Part shown: one piece after another, positions 10,470-21,439 of the stretch
Layout: each line of letters begins with the position of its first letter
Numbering within the stretch: the first letter of the stretch is position 1
Assembly (NCBI GenBank): GCA_000320545.1
Contig: ADNK01003441.1
Location: forward strand, 1-41,267
Direction: 5' to 3'
DNA from: Bigelowiella natans CCMP2755
Taxonomy: Eukaryota; Cercozoa; Chlorarachniophyceae
DNA length: 41,267 nt
The notes under the pieces: model-generated
Told to the model about the DNA's origin: nothing
Databases searched by the model: none
What the model saw: only the letters and a program-made list of their open reading frames with translations
Program-made: the position numbers and the translations under genes

Positions 10470-12157
10470 TATGTGCGTGTCTACGCGTGTGATAACCTAG
10501 CATCGAATGGATATCTATTCGCCCATCTTCCGACTCCTTACACCTGGTGGGGAATTAATAAGAAACCGATAATACATCGGTTCAATCGTCAATTAACGAC
10601 GCGCTTATTTCACTTTTTGGGTGATAGCGTGTAAGTGCGACACTGATGATAGTTGCCCCCGCCGCTTCCTAAAGGCAAAAAGTACACGCAAACACATATA
10701 ATATCACGTCATTCCCATTAATAGTAACAGCATCTCGAGTAATACACCAGTGTCTTCTTGCGATGGTCAAACTCCTGGTCCTTCTGTTATTGGAGAATTG
10801 AGAAAAGAAAAGGGAAGGAGCAATAACACGGACAGTTATTGTCTCCAACGATTCAGACAATAGATTGTTTGTTGCGACAGCTATGTTATTGTATCTGTGT
10901 CCTTTGTCACCTTTTGGTCGGAGCAAACAATGATGGGTAAATTCCCTTTTTTCCTGCTAAATATCTTTCTCGATATTGGAGCACGCAGAGACCTTGAAGA
11001 AGGGTGAAGAATGAAGAATGGTGGGTTCGTTGCCATCGGAAGTATACCCAAATATACATCAAAAGGACGTCAAATACATGCAAACTTGAGAAATTAAGTA
11101 TTGTGATAGAAGAAAATTACGTGTCAAGTATAATCGGACGTGGATGCGAACCTAAAGTGCAGTTATTATCCTTCAAAAACAATGGGTTTACAAATACATC
11201 AGCGCCACTAAAACTGCCTTATCTAGCAGTTGATGAAAAGTCGATAGCCAAAGCACCATGTCCCCCCAAGTAACAGACGATCCTCGGTTCAAAGATCCAA
11301 TGCAATCACTACAAATGTCTTCGGTAAAGGATAATGGTATTGGCTATACCTGGAACTAAACGTGTTGTGAGCGAAGGATTGTCTGCGATTAGTGTCCCTA
11401 CACCGATCATGATCCCGCTGGTAAGAAGAGGTATGTTCGCTTAGCGTTCAGCTCATATTCTACGAAATGCCTCTCTCAACTACTAAATCCGACAGCCGAA
11501 GGCCGTATAACATGTAATACGACATGTGTACGCGTGTATGAATGCGACCGAGTGAGTGTGGAGTAGGGGTGTTTGGAACATTACTCGTGCAAGGCACGAA
11601 GTCGATGAGTCATAATCATTGATTCCTTGCCACTAAGAAGCAGTGGTTTCCCTGTGTACGTTGGTTACAAAAGATAATAGCTCAGCGTGACGGTTAGTAA
11701 TAGGTCTGCTTCTCAACTATACTGACAGTGTAAAATCGAGATCCAACAAAAATTAAACATTCCGATAAAATGCTACTCTCAGGCAGAACCCTCCTCATCG
11801 GACTGACCTCTTTCCGCAGCGATAGATCCGTCGATGCTTTGGGCGTACCTGGAGTTTGTGGAACATCAGTGAGTGAAGAAAGAAATGATAGAGTAGAGAG
11901 ACTAAGACTGGGCAGAGAGTACTTACGTGAGAGTGATGAAGGGTCTCATCTGGGTATCATCGTCATCATCTTTGCCTTTGCTTTCCGAGTGACTTTTCAC
12001 GTTACAGTTGAAAATCTCAACGAAAGTATCAGGAGGTACCATTTTATGATCGGACTGGACGGTATTTCCCCCTGTTCATGGCATTATTATGTAAGAATGG
12101 AGGGGGGTGAAGGGGGGCGATGAGGGGGATACCTTTGGGATCCTTCGGAGCGCTCAT
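9785..12157 (-). CDS. RIB7: RIB7-type diaminopyrimidine reductase (riboflavin synthesis)
   Basis: RibD_C-family reductase that reduces the ribosyl side chain of the diaminopyrimidine intermediate with NADPH. Thirteen exons on the minus strand: 12157-12133, 12071-11927, 11848-11808, 11651-11585, 11417-11350, 11151-11121, 10992-10911, 10783-10748, 10668-10642, 10536-10497, 10337-10263, 10036-9972 and 9907-9785 (TAA). Together they encode 274 residues with consistent phases. Family motifs run in order: RPFITLTYAQSIDGSIA, MTHRLRALHDGIMIGVGT, ADNPSLTTR, RPIILDTSLRAP, LEAAGATIIS, SIMIEGGASVIRSF and VIITIAPLFVGG. No deaminase domain precedes it, as in fungal RIB7 (usually about 240 residues). The donor of the ninth exon is uncertain: GT after 10642, or a GC donor three bases on. 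Introns 10 and 11 contain CA repeats on the coding strand. Confidence 0.9.
10146..10178. repeat. (TG)n microsatellite
   Basis: TG run in intron 11 of the RIB7-like gene. A second one (10430-10466) lies in intron 10. Confidence 0.95.
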
Positions 12158-12213
12158 CCAGGGCTCCCTCAGTCTTTGACTTAATGTGTTGATGTTTCTC
12201 GTATTAAAAATAG
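12158..12213. promoter_or_regulatory. Very short divergent promoter gap
   Basis: Only 56 bases separate the RIB7-like start codon (minus strand) from the first supported exon of the plus-strand neighbour. Any promoter here must be shared or overlap coding sequence, unless the neighbour begins with an unseen upstream exon. Confidence 0.3.
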
Positions 12214-13318
12214 TCTAAATTAATTTCAACTCAATCTACGGACACGTGCTCGGCTTTGAGTTCTCGCTTGACGCAGGCAGAAAAGGCAGGTTGTTTTCCC
12301 AAGTTCACTGCATTTAGGCCAGAAAAAAAGACACAAGAGCGGAACGCAAGCCACGGTGCACCTGGGCCTGTTTTAGTCGAAATTTCAAGGATGTCACCAT
12401 AGAGTGTGCTTGCTCTTGTCGGAAAAAGCACTTTTTCAACCGGTTTCTTCCCTGGAAAAGTCAAGGCTCACTCTTGAATTGTCCCAGGATTTGCCTTTGG
12501 GTGTCATCAAACTCTGGTCAAGGAGGCGTCGATACGACTTGAACGACTTCTCATTGCTGCGTTTGACATAGAAAGGCAACATCCGTATCTTTCAACATTC
12601 GTAAAAGCAACTTGATTCTCTCCTACGACAAGTCATTTTTCCATAGTGAAGCTTATACGCAACTCATCCATCATCAAACACGCTAACAAATGTGCACTCT
12701 TCGACCTTCACAAGAATCCCGGATGTACCGGTGTTAGTCAAATCTTTGTAAATATGGATGCCGAATTGTGAGTTTTCAGTCGAAGGACACCAATTATGTC
12801 AGCACTCGAACGAGACGGGCAGCTTTTCAAACGCGCTGCACCACAAAATGCATCAGAACAAGATGTATTTCTGCAAAGTGAGAATTATTTGCATGTCGTT
12901 AGTGATAAACCTCCGGGACTCGTATTCTCTTGCGGAACTAGTTAAAATCTTACAAGCGAGTGGAACTCCGGGTTCCCCCCCTCTTTGCCATTGCACCGAT
13001 TCTTCTTCGGTAATTCATGGATTTGAAGAAGGATCATATAGGGTTCGATCTAGCACATGCATGGGATTATGGACGACGAGTGATTTGTTGAAATGTAGAG
13101 CAATGCCCTCCCCTGTGCGTATTCTGGTTCGCCTCAATTGAATTGAATGGTCCCGACGTTGGAAAATGTATCGTTTCCGAGTTTCACTCAAAATATCTTA
13201 AAACAGTATAATGCGATGTGATGTAGATATAACACCTAATTCATGTCCTTTCTCGCAGGCAAACGGCAAGAGACGCTCGCCTTCTCCAATCGTCACACGG
13301 GGCGAAGAAGGAAGATAG
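12214..13318 (+). CDS. Unknown multi-exon protein
   Basis: Proposed exons: 12214-12355, 12488-12600, 12652-12767, 12823-12877, 12961-13009, 13099-13205 and 13259-13318 (TAG). The best supported are 12488-12600 (HQTLVKEASIRLERLLIAAF), 12652-12767 (ALFDLHKNPGCTGVSQIFVN), 13099-13205 (FASIELNGPDVGKCIVSEFH) and the last exon (ANGKRRSPSPIV), which follows a strong pyrimidine-rich acceptor. Phases agree across all joins, giving about 213 residues. No start codon is visible in the first exon, so the 5' end is missing or lies inside the divergent gene's territory. I do not recognise the family. The stop lies 90 bases before the next gene's start. Confidence 0.45.
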
Positions 13319-13408
13319 TGCCACCAACGTAGCACAAGTCTGGGGCCTGGACATCACACAAAACGTGTCTTCTAGATTTAGTTAGAAACTGGAGTCATCG
13401 GTATCATA

Positions 13409-14200
13409 ATGGGTACCCGCGACGTGGCCCTATCTGGTCGTTTGTTAACCATTTCGGTGCTCATCCTACTTGCTGCAGAATCAGCAGCGAATCGCCGAGG
13501 AGCTGCTACACCTAGCCCCAAGCTTTCAATTTTGCGAGCTCCGTCATCACGATATTCAACGATGCTGCCTTGGCAGAATGATCATAAAAAGGTGCGGCAG
13601 AGACAGCAATTCACCGTAGGAGCGCGAAGGCGGCAGCTCCTCCGTACGGCGTCCTCGAGGTCTGCTGATGCAGAAGGGAGGCCTTCCTTCGGTGCAGGCA
13701 ACTACACAGAACGAGGGGCACGACAACCCCAACAGGATGTGCTGCAGATCCGCGATAGGGGTGAGAAGCAGACCTATCATTAGTGAGAGTGCTGCCTGAA
13801 ACCCACCGATATAGTAGTCATCTAAGAATTTCAGGAGGCATTTGATTAATAATATATGCAATTGTGCTGTTAAATGGGAGGGATGATGGTGAAGAGATAT
13901 ATCCGTTCTTGCTAAAAGATCCTACCTACAATATATAGCGGCGCTCCGCTCCCTGGATCTGGACTCGTCCTCCTCCTCCTCTTCTTCCACCAGATCTCCT
14001 TTGAGAGCTTCTCCTACTGTTGTTGGCGCTGCTGCTTCAGCGCAATCTTTTCCGGAAGAAGAGGGCAATGAATCGAGAATTGCCGACTCAAACGCCTCGT
14101 CCCCAGCGCCACTATTAGTTCCCGGCGATACCGTCGGTAAACAAGGTACAGCGAATATGAGTGAGATTCAGGCGGCGCATTGCTTGCAAGGGGCTATTAT

Positions 14201-14237
<37 letters not shown>

Positions 14238-15379
14238 ACAATGTGCTATCTTTTATGTTGGGGTTTATGCGGGAGGATGCGAGAATTAAGCGGTTGTTCC
14301 GATTCACATCAACAAGTAAAAGATGATGTAATAATGCCCTCCCTTATTCTGCTGCGTTTCTCTTTCTTCTTCCCGTTTAAAACCCAGTGGAGATATCTGG
14401 TGATGTAGCTGCGGCAGGAATCATAGCATCGAGCGCGATCATCTTTGAGGTCGTTGCGACACCCATTCATTACCCGCTACTAATATGTACGTCCAGTGGC
14501 GAATAGCAGCAGGGCCTTCATATGTGGGCTCAGAGATGCTGGATTCAAATCGACTCAAATGTTCATTTATTTTTCAAACTCCGACCCCCCCCCCCCGCCC
14601 GCCCCCGTTGGCAGGCTATACAGTTCGCTGGTACAGCATTGGTGGCCTATCTCATACATCAGGCCATCCCGGAAGCTTCGGTTACGAAAAGAAAAATAAG
14701 ATAATGATGATGATGATGATAACGATGATGTTGGATTTCATTCCGCAACTGTTTGTCCTTAATTTTCACGTTCTTGATCGTTGGGATTACGATGACAACT
14801 AATGATGCCTACGGACTCTGATGATAGAGCCTCGAGGACTTAATCAAGATGTTATCCGGGTCGATCCAGCAAATGGGGCCTGAGGGCTACTTCGCATACG
14901 CTGCCATTCAGATGGCCTTTCAGGTTGTTGTTGTTGTTGTTCGTCGAAGTGATGGAGAGACCAGAAATAGTTCTTATGAAATAAGAAGAAGCAGAAGAAG
15001 AAGAAGAAGAAGAAGAAGAAGAAGAAGAAGAAGAAGAAGAAAGAGAAGAAGAAGAAAAAGAAGAAGGAAGTCATCGCTGTCAGCTCAGCGGCAAATTTAG
15101 TAGGCGTGTTTGTTATGTAACGACGATGTATGATAGGTGCAACATCATCACCATCATCATCATCATCATCATCATCATATCTTCCGTCGCCGTCAGATCA
15201 TCCCTGTTGCGAGCGCATTTGCGATGACAGTAAGCGCTGGCGTCGTGTTCGGCTCAGTCAAGGTACTACGCGTTTGATGTTCTAATGTCGCAGTGAGGAT
15301 GATTGATGGATGGATGGATATGGCGAAGCGAGGAGCAGTGGGAAGAGTATGTGTAGCTGGGTTTTTATGAAGGGGTCTA

Positions 15380-15424
<45 letters not shown>

Positions 15425-15671
15425 GCAGAACGGAGTATTCATAGTATCTCTCGCCTCAACGCTGTCAGCTGCAATATCCTTCCTGATATCGAGGTCTGTT
15501 AGTAGTAGTGGTAGTGGTAGTAGTAGTAGTAGTAAATGTTGCAGTTGTTGTTGTATTAGTTCTAGTCGTCGTTGGAGGAGGAGGTGGAGGAGGAGGAGGG
15601 AGAGAAGAATATACAAATCTCTCACGATTCTTTCGTTGGTCCTTCCAAGGGCAGCGATTTCCCCTCATTGA

Positions 15672-15715
<44 letters not shown>

Positions 15716-16331
15716 CAGCGTGTTTCATTTATCTTCGTCGCCATCATCATCATCATCATCATCATCATCACCATCACCGTCATGTGTGGTGTTCGCTTTG
15801 CGCAAGATGACATGTTAATTAATTGCTGTCATCTCAGGTCTGCTTCTCAGGGACGCTTCCAATCTTATAAAGACAAGAGCTCGCAACTTAGGGTAGCCTG
15901 TGATAATGAACATTTTGGCTGCTACTATTTGAACCTGATGAGTTCCAGCAGCAATAGTAGTAGTAGTAGTAGTAGTAGTAGTGTTAGGCTCATATTTTTG
16001 TCCTTCCCATCCTCCTCCTCCTCATCAGGCCATTGATACAGCGCTGGCAGATGCTGGTTTTTTCAACTCAGTTCTGCTCATGTTTTTGGTAGTAGTAGTA
16101 GTAATAGTGAAAGTAGTCGTGGGTAGGTGTTATCGTCGTCTTAGTCTTACGCGGGAGGGGGGTGGCTGAATGTTGTCGTTGTCGTAGTTGTAGAAGTGGT
16201 AGCAGTCCACTGGAGTTTGTCTATTGAAGGCACTAGCAATCAGCATGCGTGCATGTTTTTCGTCTTCTCTCTCCCTAATTTATTTTCTCTTATTTACGAA
16301 GTTGTACGTCGGTGTTTATCGCCATTCTCAC

Positions 16332-16366
<35 letters not shown>

Positions 16367-16720
16367 ATTGCCACTATCATCATCACCGCTATCAGTTGCG
16401 AAGCTCACCGATAATACCATTCTCGTGGGCAAACTACTTATTCGGGTAAGAAGAGAAAGGAGGGGTACGGGGTGGTACGGGAGGGGGAGGGTTGGGGGGG
16501 GGGTTCTCCAGTCTTTCCATTCATCATTGTTATTATTATATTAAATCTAAGTCGCACTTATCCGTCTTATCCCCTTACCCATCATCGTCGTCCAGGCTGT
16601 CACGAGTGCCTTTCATCCCATTCGTGCTTGGGACCTTCTTCGGGACTCTTCCGGGGATCACTGCCTTCGTGTCGGCTGGAAGGCTTGGCAACGAGGTGAG
16701 TGTGAGTCGTAATCGTGCTA

Positions 16721-16759
<39 letters not shown>

Positions 16760-16796
16760 ATTTTTGTTGGTGTTGTTGTTGTTGTTGTAGGTGTGA

Positions 16797-16827
<31 letters not shown>

Positions 16828-17206
16828 GGTTGTTGTAGTTGATGTGGTGAAAGTCACGCTACTTGAGAACAAAGAATTTAGAAGCCATTACCTGCATAGC
16901 CAGCAATTCCAATCATCGCAAATAACCAACGTTTTTCACGCGCATTGGGTGGTTATTTCAATGGGCCGTCGTCGTTGTTGCCGTCATCGTCGTCGTCATC
17001 ATCATCATCATCATTCTTACTCGTTTCAGGCGCTCATGGGGCAGGGCGGCGGACTCGCAGTACAAGGAGGCCTCGTAGCCACAATCTTGAGCATCAGTCT
17101 CATCGGAAGAATAAGCGACATGACTCTCAAAAAAATGAACATTGACCTAGAGGAGCCAGAATACAACACCGAAAATGATAGGAGAGAGGGGTCATCATCT
17201 ACATAG
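13409..17206 (+). CDS. TVP38/TMEM64 (DedA-family) membrane protein with signal peptide
   Basis: Exons: 13409-13760, 13939-14136, 14388-14449, 14615-14680, 14849-14923, 15197-15262, 15429-15493, 15838-15892, 16029-16088, 16396-16445, 16596-16695 and 17030-17206 (TAG), encoding 441 residues. Residues 1-28 form a signal peptide (LLTISVLILLAAESAANRR), followed by an Arg/Ser/Gln-rich stretch of about 160 residues that may be a transit sequence. The SNARE-associated/DedA domain follows: QFAGTALVAYLIHQ, IIPVASAFAMTVSAGVVFGS, DTALADAGFF, LRSSPIIPFSWANYLFG and LGTFFGTLPGITAFVSAG, in family order. These proteins act in lipid scrambling or membrane trafficking, and plastid versions exist. Exon 2 could instead end at 14145, and exon 3 at a later GT. 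The introns carry GT, AAG, CAT and AGT repeats. Confidence 0.85.
14203..14236. repeat. (TG)n microsatellite
   Basis: Perfect TG run inside intron 2 of the TVP38-like gene. Confidence 0.95.
14992..15066. repeat. (AAG)n microsatellite
   Basis: AAG run with one AAGAGA interruption, in intron 5 of the TVP38-like gene. Open frames here are repeat artefacts. Confidence 0.95.
15382..15421. repeat. (GT)n microsatellite abutting a splice acceptor
   Basis: Twenty GT units end seven bases before the acceptor AG at 15427-15428, taking the place of the usual pyrimidine tract. Confidence 0.95.
15676..15770. repeat. (GT)n and (CAT)n microsatellites
   Basis: A GT run (15676-15712) and a CAT run (15742-15770) lie in the same intron of the TVP38-like gene. 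Confidence 0.95.
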
Positions 17207-17748
17207 GGGGAAATCCAATAATATTTGGTAATTTGGTACCCACAGCAGTATGCTTCAAATGCATACACAAGTATAAAGCGCTAGTTATACATTTACATCT
17301 ACTATACTAGCTCCTGCTACATTAGGTTACGTGTAGGCAGGTGTGATGTAATATTTAGCTATTGTGCGTGCCCGTTCCAGCTTGAAGGCAGGCACGAAAA
17401 ATAGATTGTATATGGCTGTCAAGCATAACTTAGCAATTAACGCTATACGCTTTTCGTTGTACCCTCGCAAAGAATCTAAATCCGGTATTGTGTAGACCCT
17501 GCCAGCAGTCAAACATGCAACAAAATAAAGAGTACGTAGTGACAAGGATGAAGCTGCATGCGGTTGATGATAATTTTGTAAATTTAGCACAAATCTAGCA
17601 ATACTAGATCGAATCGAATAGCTAAATCATGGTCATGATGCGAAAATAAAGATACCGACACAGACTACGTACAGCATGTCAGCGAATTACGTTTGCGTGG
17701 TAGCGATCACATATATATAAGCGCGCAGTACACGATAGCTAGATAGAT

Positions 17749-17820
17749 GAGACGGATGTAATGAACAAATTAAATTTTTTCAATGGTCATCCTGATGTAG
17801 CTGTGCAATGCAGCGGCTAC
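17749..17820. repeat. Dispersed repeat, copy 1
   Basis: It starts GAGACGGATG, then has CAATGGTCA-CCTGAT-GTAGCTGTGCAA-GCAGCG. It matches 31001-31078 with small indels. Both copies lie in gene-free, palindrome-rich DNA and run in the same orientation. Confidence 0.75.
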
Positions 17821-18625
17821 AGCGCCAATGTTGCATCTGTTAGCTAGATAGATAATCGAATTTGCACATAATAACTAGATAAACTAGTAAAATAAGATGC
17901 GCCCCGCCCTCAATTGTATATGATTGTCGCCCTGGTGATCGATGCTAGCTGGCATAATGGCGATGGCTTGTCGTCATGCAGATGCGCGTGTGCTGCAACC
18001 TATTATTGGAAAATGCAGCGCTGTGCCGCTTTACTGTTTGCACACTGCACGTGGCAAATAATTCACGTGTTCATGCTAGGGATGATGCCAATGAAGCGTT
18101 TTTTCATCGAAGAGTTTGCTGCATACAGCCGCCAGCGATAGTAAGCAGACTTCAAATTTGTCGTTTGCATCTCCACTCTTGGGTCACTGATATAGCTATG
18201 TGGTTGATGCCGGGGTTCATAAACCTCTTAACCTGAGTCAAGCAGAATAGATCGTCATTTCTTCTAACTTCAGACATTTGATGGTTAAAGTTCGACAGAA
18301 TGTTCGCATACGTTTGGCCCCCAGGATCACAAATCAAATGGAGGTGAGTAATCAAATGCAGTAGTTCTCGCACACATACCCGCCATTACAATATGGGAGA
18401 ATGCAACGGTTGAAACGAGTGGTGCAAAAGTAATTGTTATGTATTCTTTCGTGTTTACATGTACTTCCTGCAACCAAACGCAGCACACACAGAAAGTGCA
18501 CTAACGAGAGGCCGCTGAAGTGTTTAATCTGGCTGAACCTTAGCACTCAGAAGACAGAGCACACGCCTCCAAGAGGTCAATGTGGCCCACGGAGTGACTC
18601 TAGGCCAGCATTGTTCCAAAAAAGG

Positions 18626-18704
<79 letters not shown>
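18626..18704. repeat. Compound (TA)n(TG)n microsatellite
   Basis: TA run (18626-18668), four bases, then TG run (18673-18704), in intergenic DNA. Confidence 0.95.
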
Positions 18705-18705
<1 letters not shown>

Positions 18706-18823
18706 AAAATCGGTGATGTTAGAACTCACCCCTGTTCATTGTTTATTCCGCGTTTATTCAATATCTATAACCGTTTCACCTGCCACAAACAACGAGACAA
18801 TATAATCATACATTTGTGTCTAG

Positions 18824-19116
18824 ATGTGCAAGCCAACAGAGAATGCATGCTAAATGAGGTTTTGTATAATATCAGTGACAACTGTGGTCAACAGCGCTGT
18901 TGCTTCGTGATCGCCCGTCGTTGTCTAGGTCATCATATATATACTTTCTGCATTGAAGGTGCTGACTTTTCTAATGCTTCCATGAAGGAAAAAAGTACCT
19001 TCGGAGAGGCAGCCATACGATGCTTCTTACGAACAGGACACGCCAGGGTAGAACACCGTCAGTTTAAACCCAATCCCTCGGCTTCAAGGATGTGCAAAAT
19101 CGAAGACCTAGATTAA
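18824..19116 (+). CDS. Possible unknown exon or small gene
   Basis: This frame is open to TAA at 19114-19116 and reads LNEVLYNISDNCGQQRCC then SNASMKEKSTFGEAAIRC. It follows a pyrimidine-poor TAG that could be an acceptor (18821-18823). An internal intron (18927-18958) would be too short, so continuous reading is more likely. The frame also stays open upstream through the TG repeat. No family is recognised, and it may be non-coding. Confidence 0.25.
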
Positions 19117-20027
19117 TGTTAGTTGCGTGAGGTTTGGCTATTTATATACTCTATGTGATTAATTAGTAACTTCGATCAGGAATTCTTTTGTTTTTATCAT
19201 GAGCATCGTTCAACAGTATCCATTGAATAACATCATTTCGAAGGGACATGAGTGCAGATGAGAGATGAGCTTGCACATACATTAAATTCTCGTCGTTCCC
19301 CATCCTTGCCAAGGCAAGCGTCGATTTGTAGACACACGAATTCTTTTAGCCTTGACGGCTCATTTTTCGACGCACATAGTGAGTGTTCTTGCGCTTAAAG
19401 TCTCGACGGCTAGCTACTCGCGCATTGATGTTGAAGATGGCTCTAAGTACTGGAAAAGATGTTCCCATCTTTCTCAATAATAGTTGATGATATGAAATAG
19501 GATAGTCGCATTATATCCTCTGGTTCCTGCCTTCTTTTGCAGCGCATTCTCTGCTCGCTGCACATGTAGTATGAAGTGGGTGTGGGTGGGACTGCGCAGA
19601 TTTCATTTTTCAGAGTTATAGTTGTATGAAAGCTGTATCAAACTCCGCGCAAAATATCTATTATCTACAAGATTAGCAGTTTTATCGTAAAATTAGTCTT
19701 GATTTAACTTAAAGGATATTTAGAAAACGGGGAGTATAGGGACCATTTTTTGTTGCCGTGAAGGCGAGAAGGAACGCGCCAAAATGATGTTCCAGATGTT
19801 GTATCGTTGTTTTCCCGAAACTGCGATGAAATGGACAGAAAATATCAGATATTCTCGGTATATAGGACGGCTCGCCTGCAGGTAATAGCGACCTGGATTT
19901 CCTACTGTCATCGATGTTGTCGCAGGATAAAAATCCTTGGTAATTTTTAGGTAATCTTAAGGATAAGCAACCAAACTCTTTTTTAACCGAAGGGCGTCTC
20001 CGCCATCGGAAGATCACCGAAAGGAGG
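19117..20027. other. Gene-free stretch upstream of the histone-fold gene
   Basis: No supported exon. The minus-strand frame at 19709-20128 is open, but it overlaps the first exon of the histone-fold gene and has no ATG at its start. The region probably includes the 5' UTR and promoter of that gene. Confidence 0.4.
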
Positions 20028-20897
20028 ATGGAGGCTACGGAATCGTCGTCGGCCGTGCCATCCCTCCCACAGAGTGATAAAGAGAGAAGGGGCGAGCATC
20101 CAGGGATTAATCGAGATAATGGAGCCAAGATGAAGATCTGGGAGCGACGGTAACATGCTGAAATATGCCCCGTGACTCCTGTGGATGAATGGTCAAATGA
20201 ACTATAGGTTGCGAAGAATTCTACGCGAGTCGGTGCGGTTAGCAGGGGGGAAGAACGCCCTCATCGAAGAATCGTAAGTGTGTCTAATCTTTCTTCTTCA
20301 ATGCTGCAATGACGATGGAGTTGACACGCATACATTCTTTTGGCTCTGTGCCTGCAACTATCCAGAGTCAAAGAGGTCGGAAATCTCGTGAGAAAGTTTG
20401 TATCGCAGCTTTTAGCCAAGGCAGCGCTCAATTCAGTACAAAGACGGAAAGTAATTGAGATCCAAAAGCTCCAAAAACTTTGTAAAATCGATTGAATTTT
20501 TATATACCACTCTTAGATATGGATCTCCTGTGTACGTACGAAGGGGTGCTATAAGATGCGTGGACATCGGTCAAAGTGTAAAGTCCAACAATATAATGGA
20601 TTCGAAAACTTTACAAAGAATCACGCCCAAACGTCTGCGTTCAAGAGCGACGATGTATTGATCGCATTTGAAGATGTTGTGACTGCACTTCGGCAAACAG
20701 GCTTTGCAAAATTGTGGCCACCTGAAGGGCAGTTGGAAGCGGTTAATAGCACACGAACGGGAAGCAACGTGACACCTATTCCACTTGCAGAACCTATTGC
20801 TGTTCCAATAATATCAACTACACCGTTTACCTCACTTCCAAGAAGTCAGTACGGACCGTCTACATTAACGTCGTCATCCAATGAAAAGAAGTTGTGA
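20028..20897 (+). CDS. Histone-fold protein (NF-YB/POLE3/TAF-like)
   Basis: Exons: 20028-20149, 20208-20273, 20366-20450 and 20619-20897 (TGA), encoding 183 residues. A polar N terminus (MEATESSSAVPSLPQSDKER) precedes a histone-fold pattern: helix 1 ERRLRRILRESVRLAGG, the long helix 2 ALIEESVKEVGNLVRKFVSQ continuing to AALNSVQRRK, loop 2 with SAFKSDD, and helix 3 VLIAFEDVVTALRQTGF. This arrangement is typical of heterodimeric histone-fold subunits of transcription or replication complexes (NF-YB, Dr1, POLE3, TAFs). I cannot tell which subfamily it belongs to. The Pro/Thr/Ser-rich tail of about 50 residues is not typical of POLE3. The first intron is only 58 bases and the third holds an alternative start-like ATG region. 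The 3' end faces the convergent PH gene. Confidence 0.62.
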
Positions 20898-21439
20898 TAT
20901 CCATAGAAAATCAAGTCCCAATGCATTGTTGTTGATTTGCGATTAGAAACTATTAACATACGCGCAATCGGAGTTGTGCAACGGATATTTGAGATCATAA
21001 TTTTAAGTGCTACACTTTGCCACATATGCGACACAGCTGCCTTTCGCCAGCAAGCACCTTTATTTCGTAAGAAGAGTAACGACACTTTAAGCGAAAAGCT
21101 GGCGGCTGATCGACGTGATGTGCAGAGTACACAATGACAAAAATAGTTCTATAGAGACGTACGCATGTTCATGTCACATATAATGGCTCACATGTATACA
21201 TTCACGCGCGCGCGCGCGCACACGCTCGTATGTGTATGCATGTCACGGTGATGTATGTGTGCTTGCTTAGCCTGAGCAGTTGCATGGCAATCAAGTCTAG
21301 TGACTCATAAATCAGCAGTAATAGCTGTATACACATCTGTACAACATTCAGTATAAAATACGAGGGCGCAAATCATTAGCGATAATGTGTAGTTCTATCG
21401 ACCGTCAGCAGAGCAGTCACGTATTTTACACTACAACTA
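20898..21439. other. Convergent intergenic island
   Basis: No convincing gene. A frame at 20937-21137 (with LSATLCHICDTAAF) lacks an ATG start and is not called. From 21140 to 21300 the sequence is rich in CATG, TGCA and alternating CG (21206-21222). Confidence 0.5.

Larger units (their letters stand above)
17207..18823. other. Intergenic region: palindrome island, dispersed repeat, TA/TG run
   Basis: From 17207 to about 18000 it is rich in CTAG/GCTAGC and AGATAGAT motifs and holds one copy of a dispersed 75-base repeat (17749-17820). A compound TA (18626-18668) and TG (18673-18704) microsatellite follows. Short frames at 17914-18141 (plus), 18152-18373 (minus) and 18434-18620 (plus) are open but show no family match. 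I cannot assign a gene. Confidence 0.45.

Noticed and set aside
15508-16036. Long plus-strand frames of poly-Val, poly-His and poly-Ser
   Set aside because: They are translations of GT, CAT and AGT microsatellites inside introns of the TVP38-like gene.
19709-20128. Minus-strand 139-codon frame
   Set aside because: It begins without ATG and overlaps the better supported first exon of the histone-fold gene.
20937-21137. 66-codon frame after the histone-fold gene
   Set aside because: There is no ATG start, clear acceptor or known motif. It may be 3' UTR.
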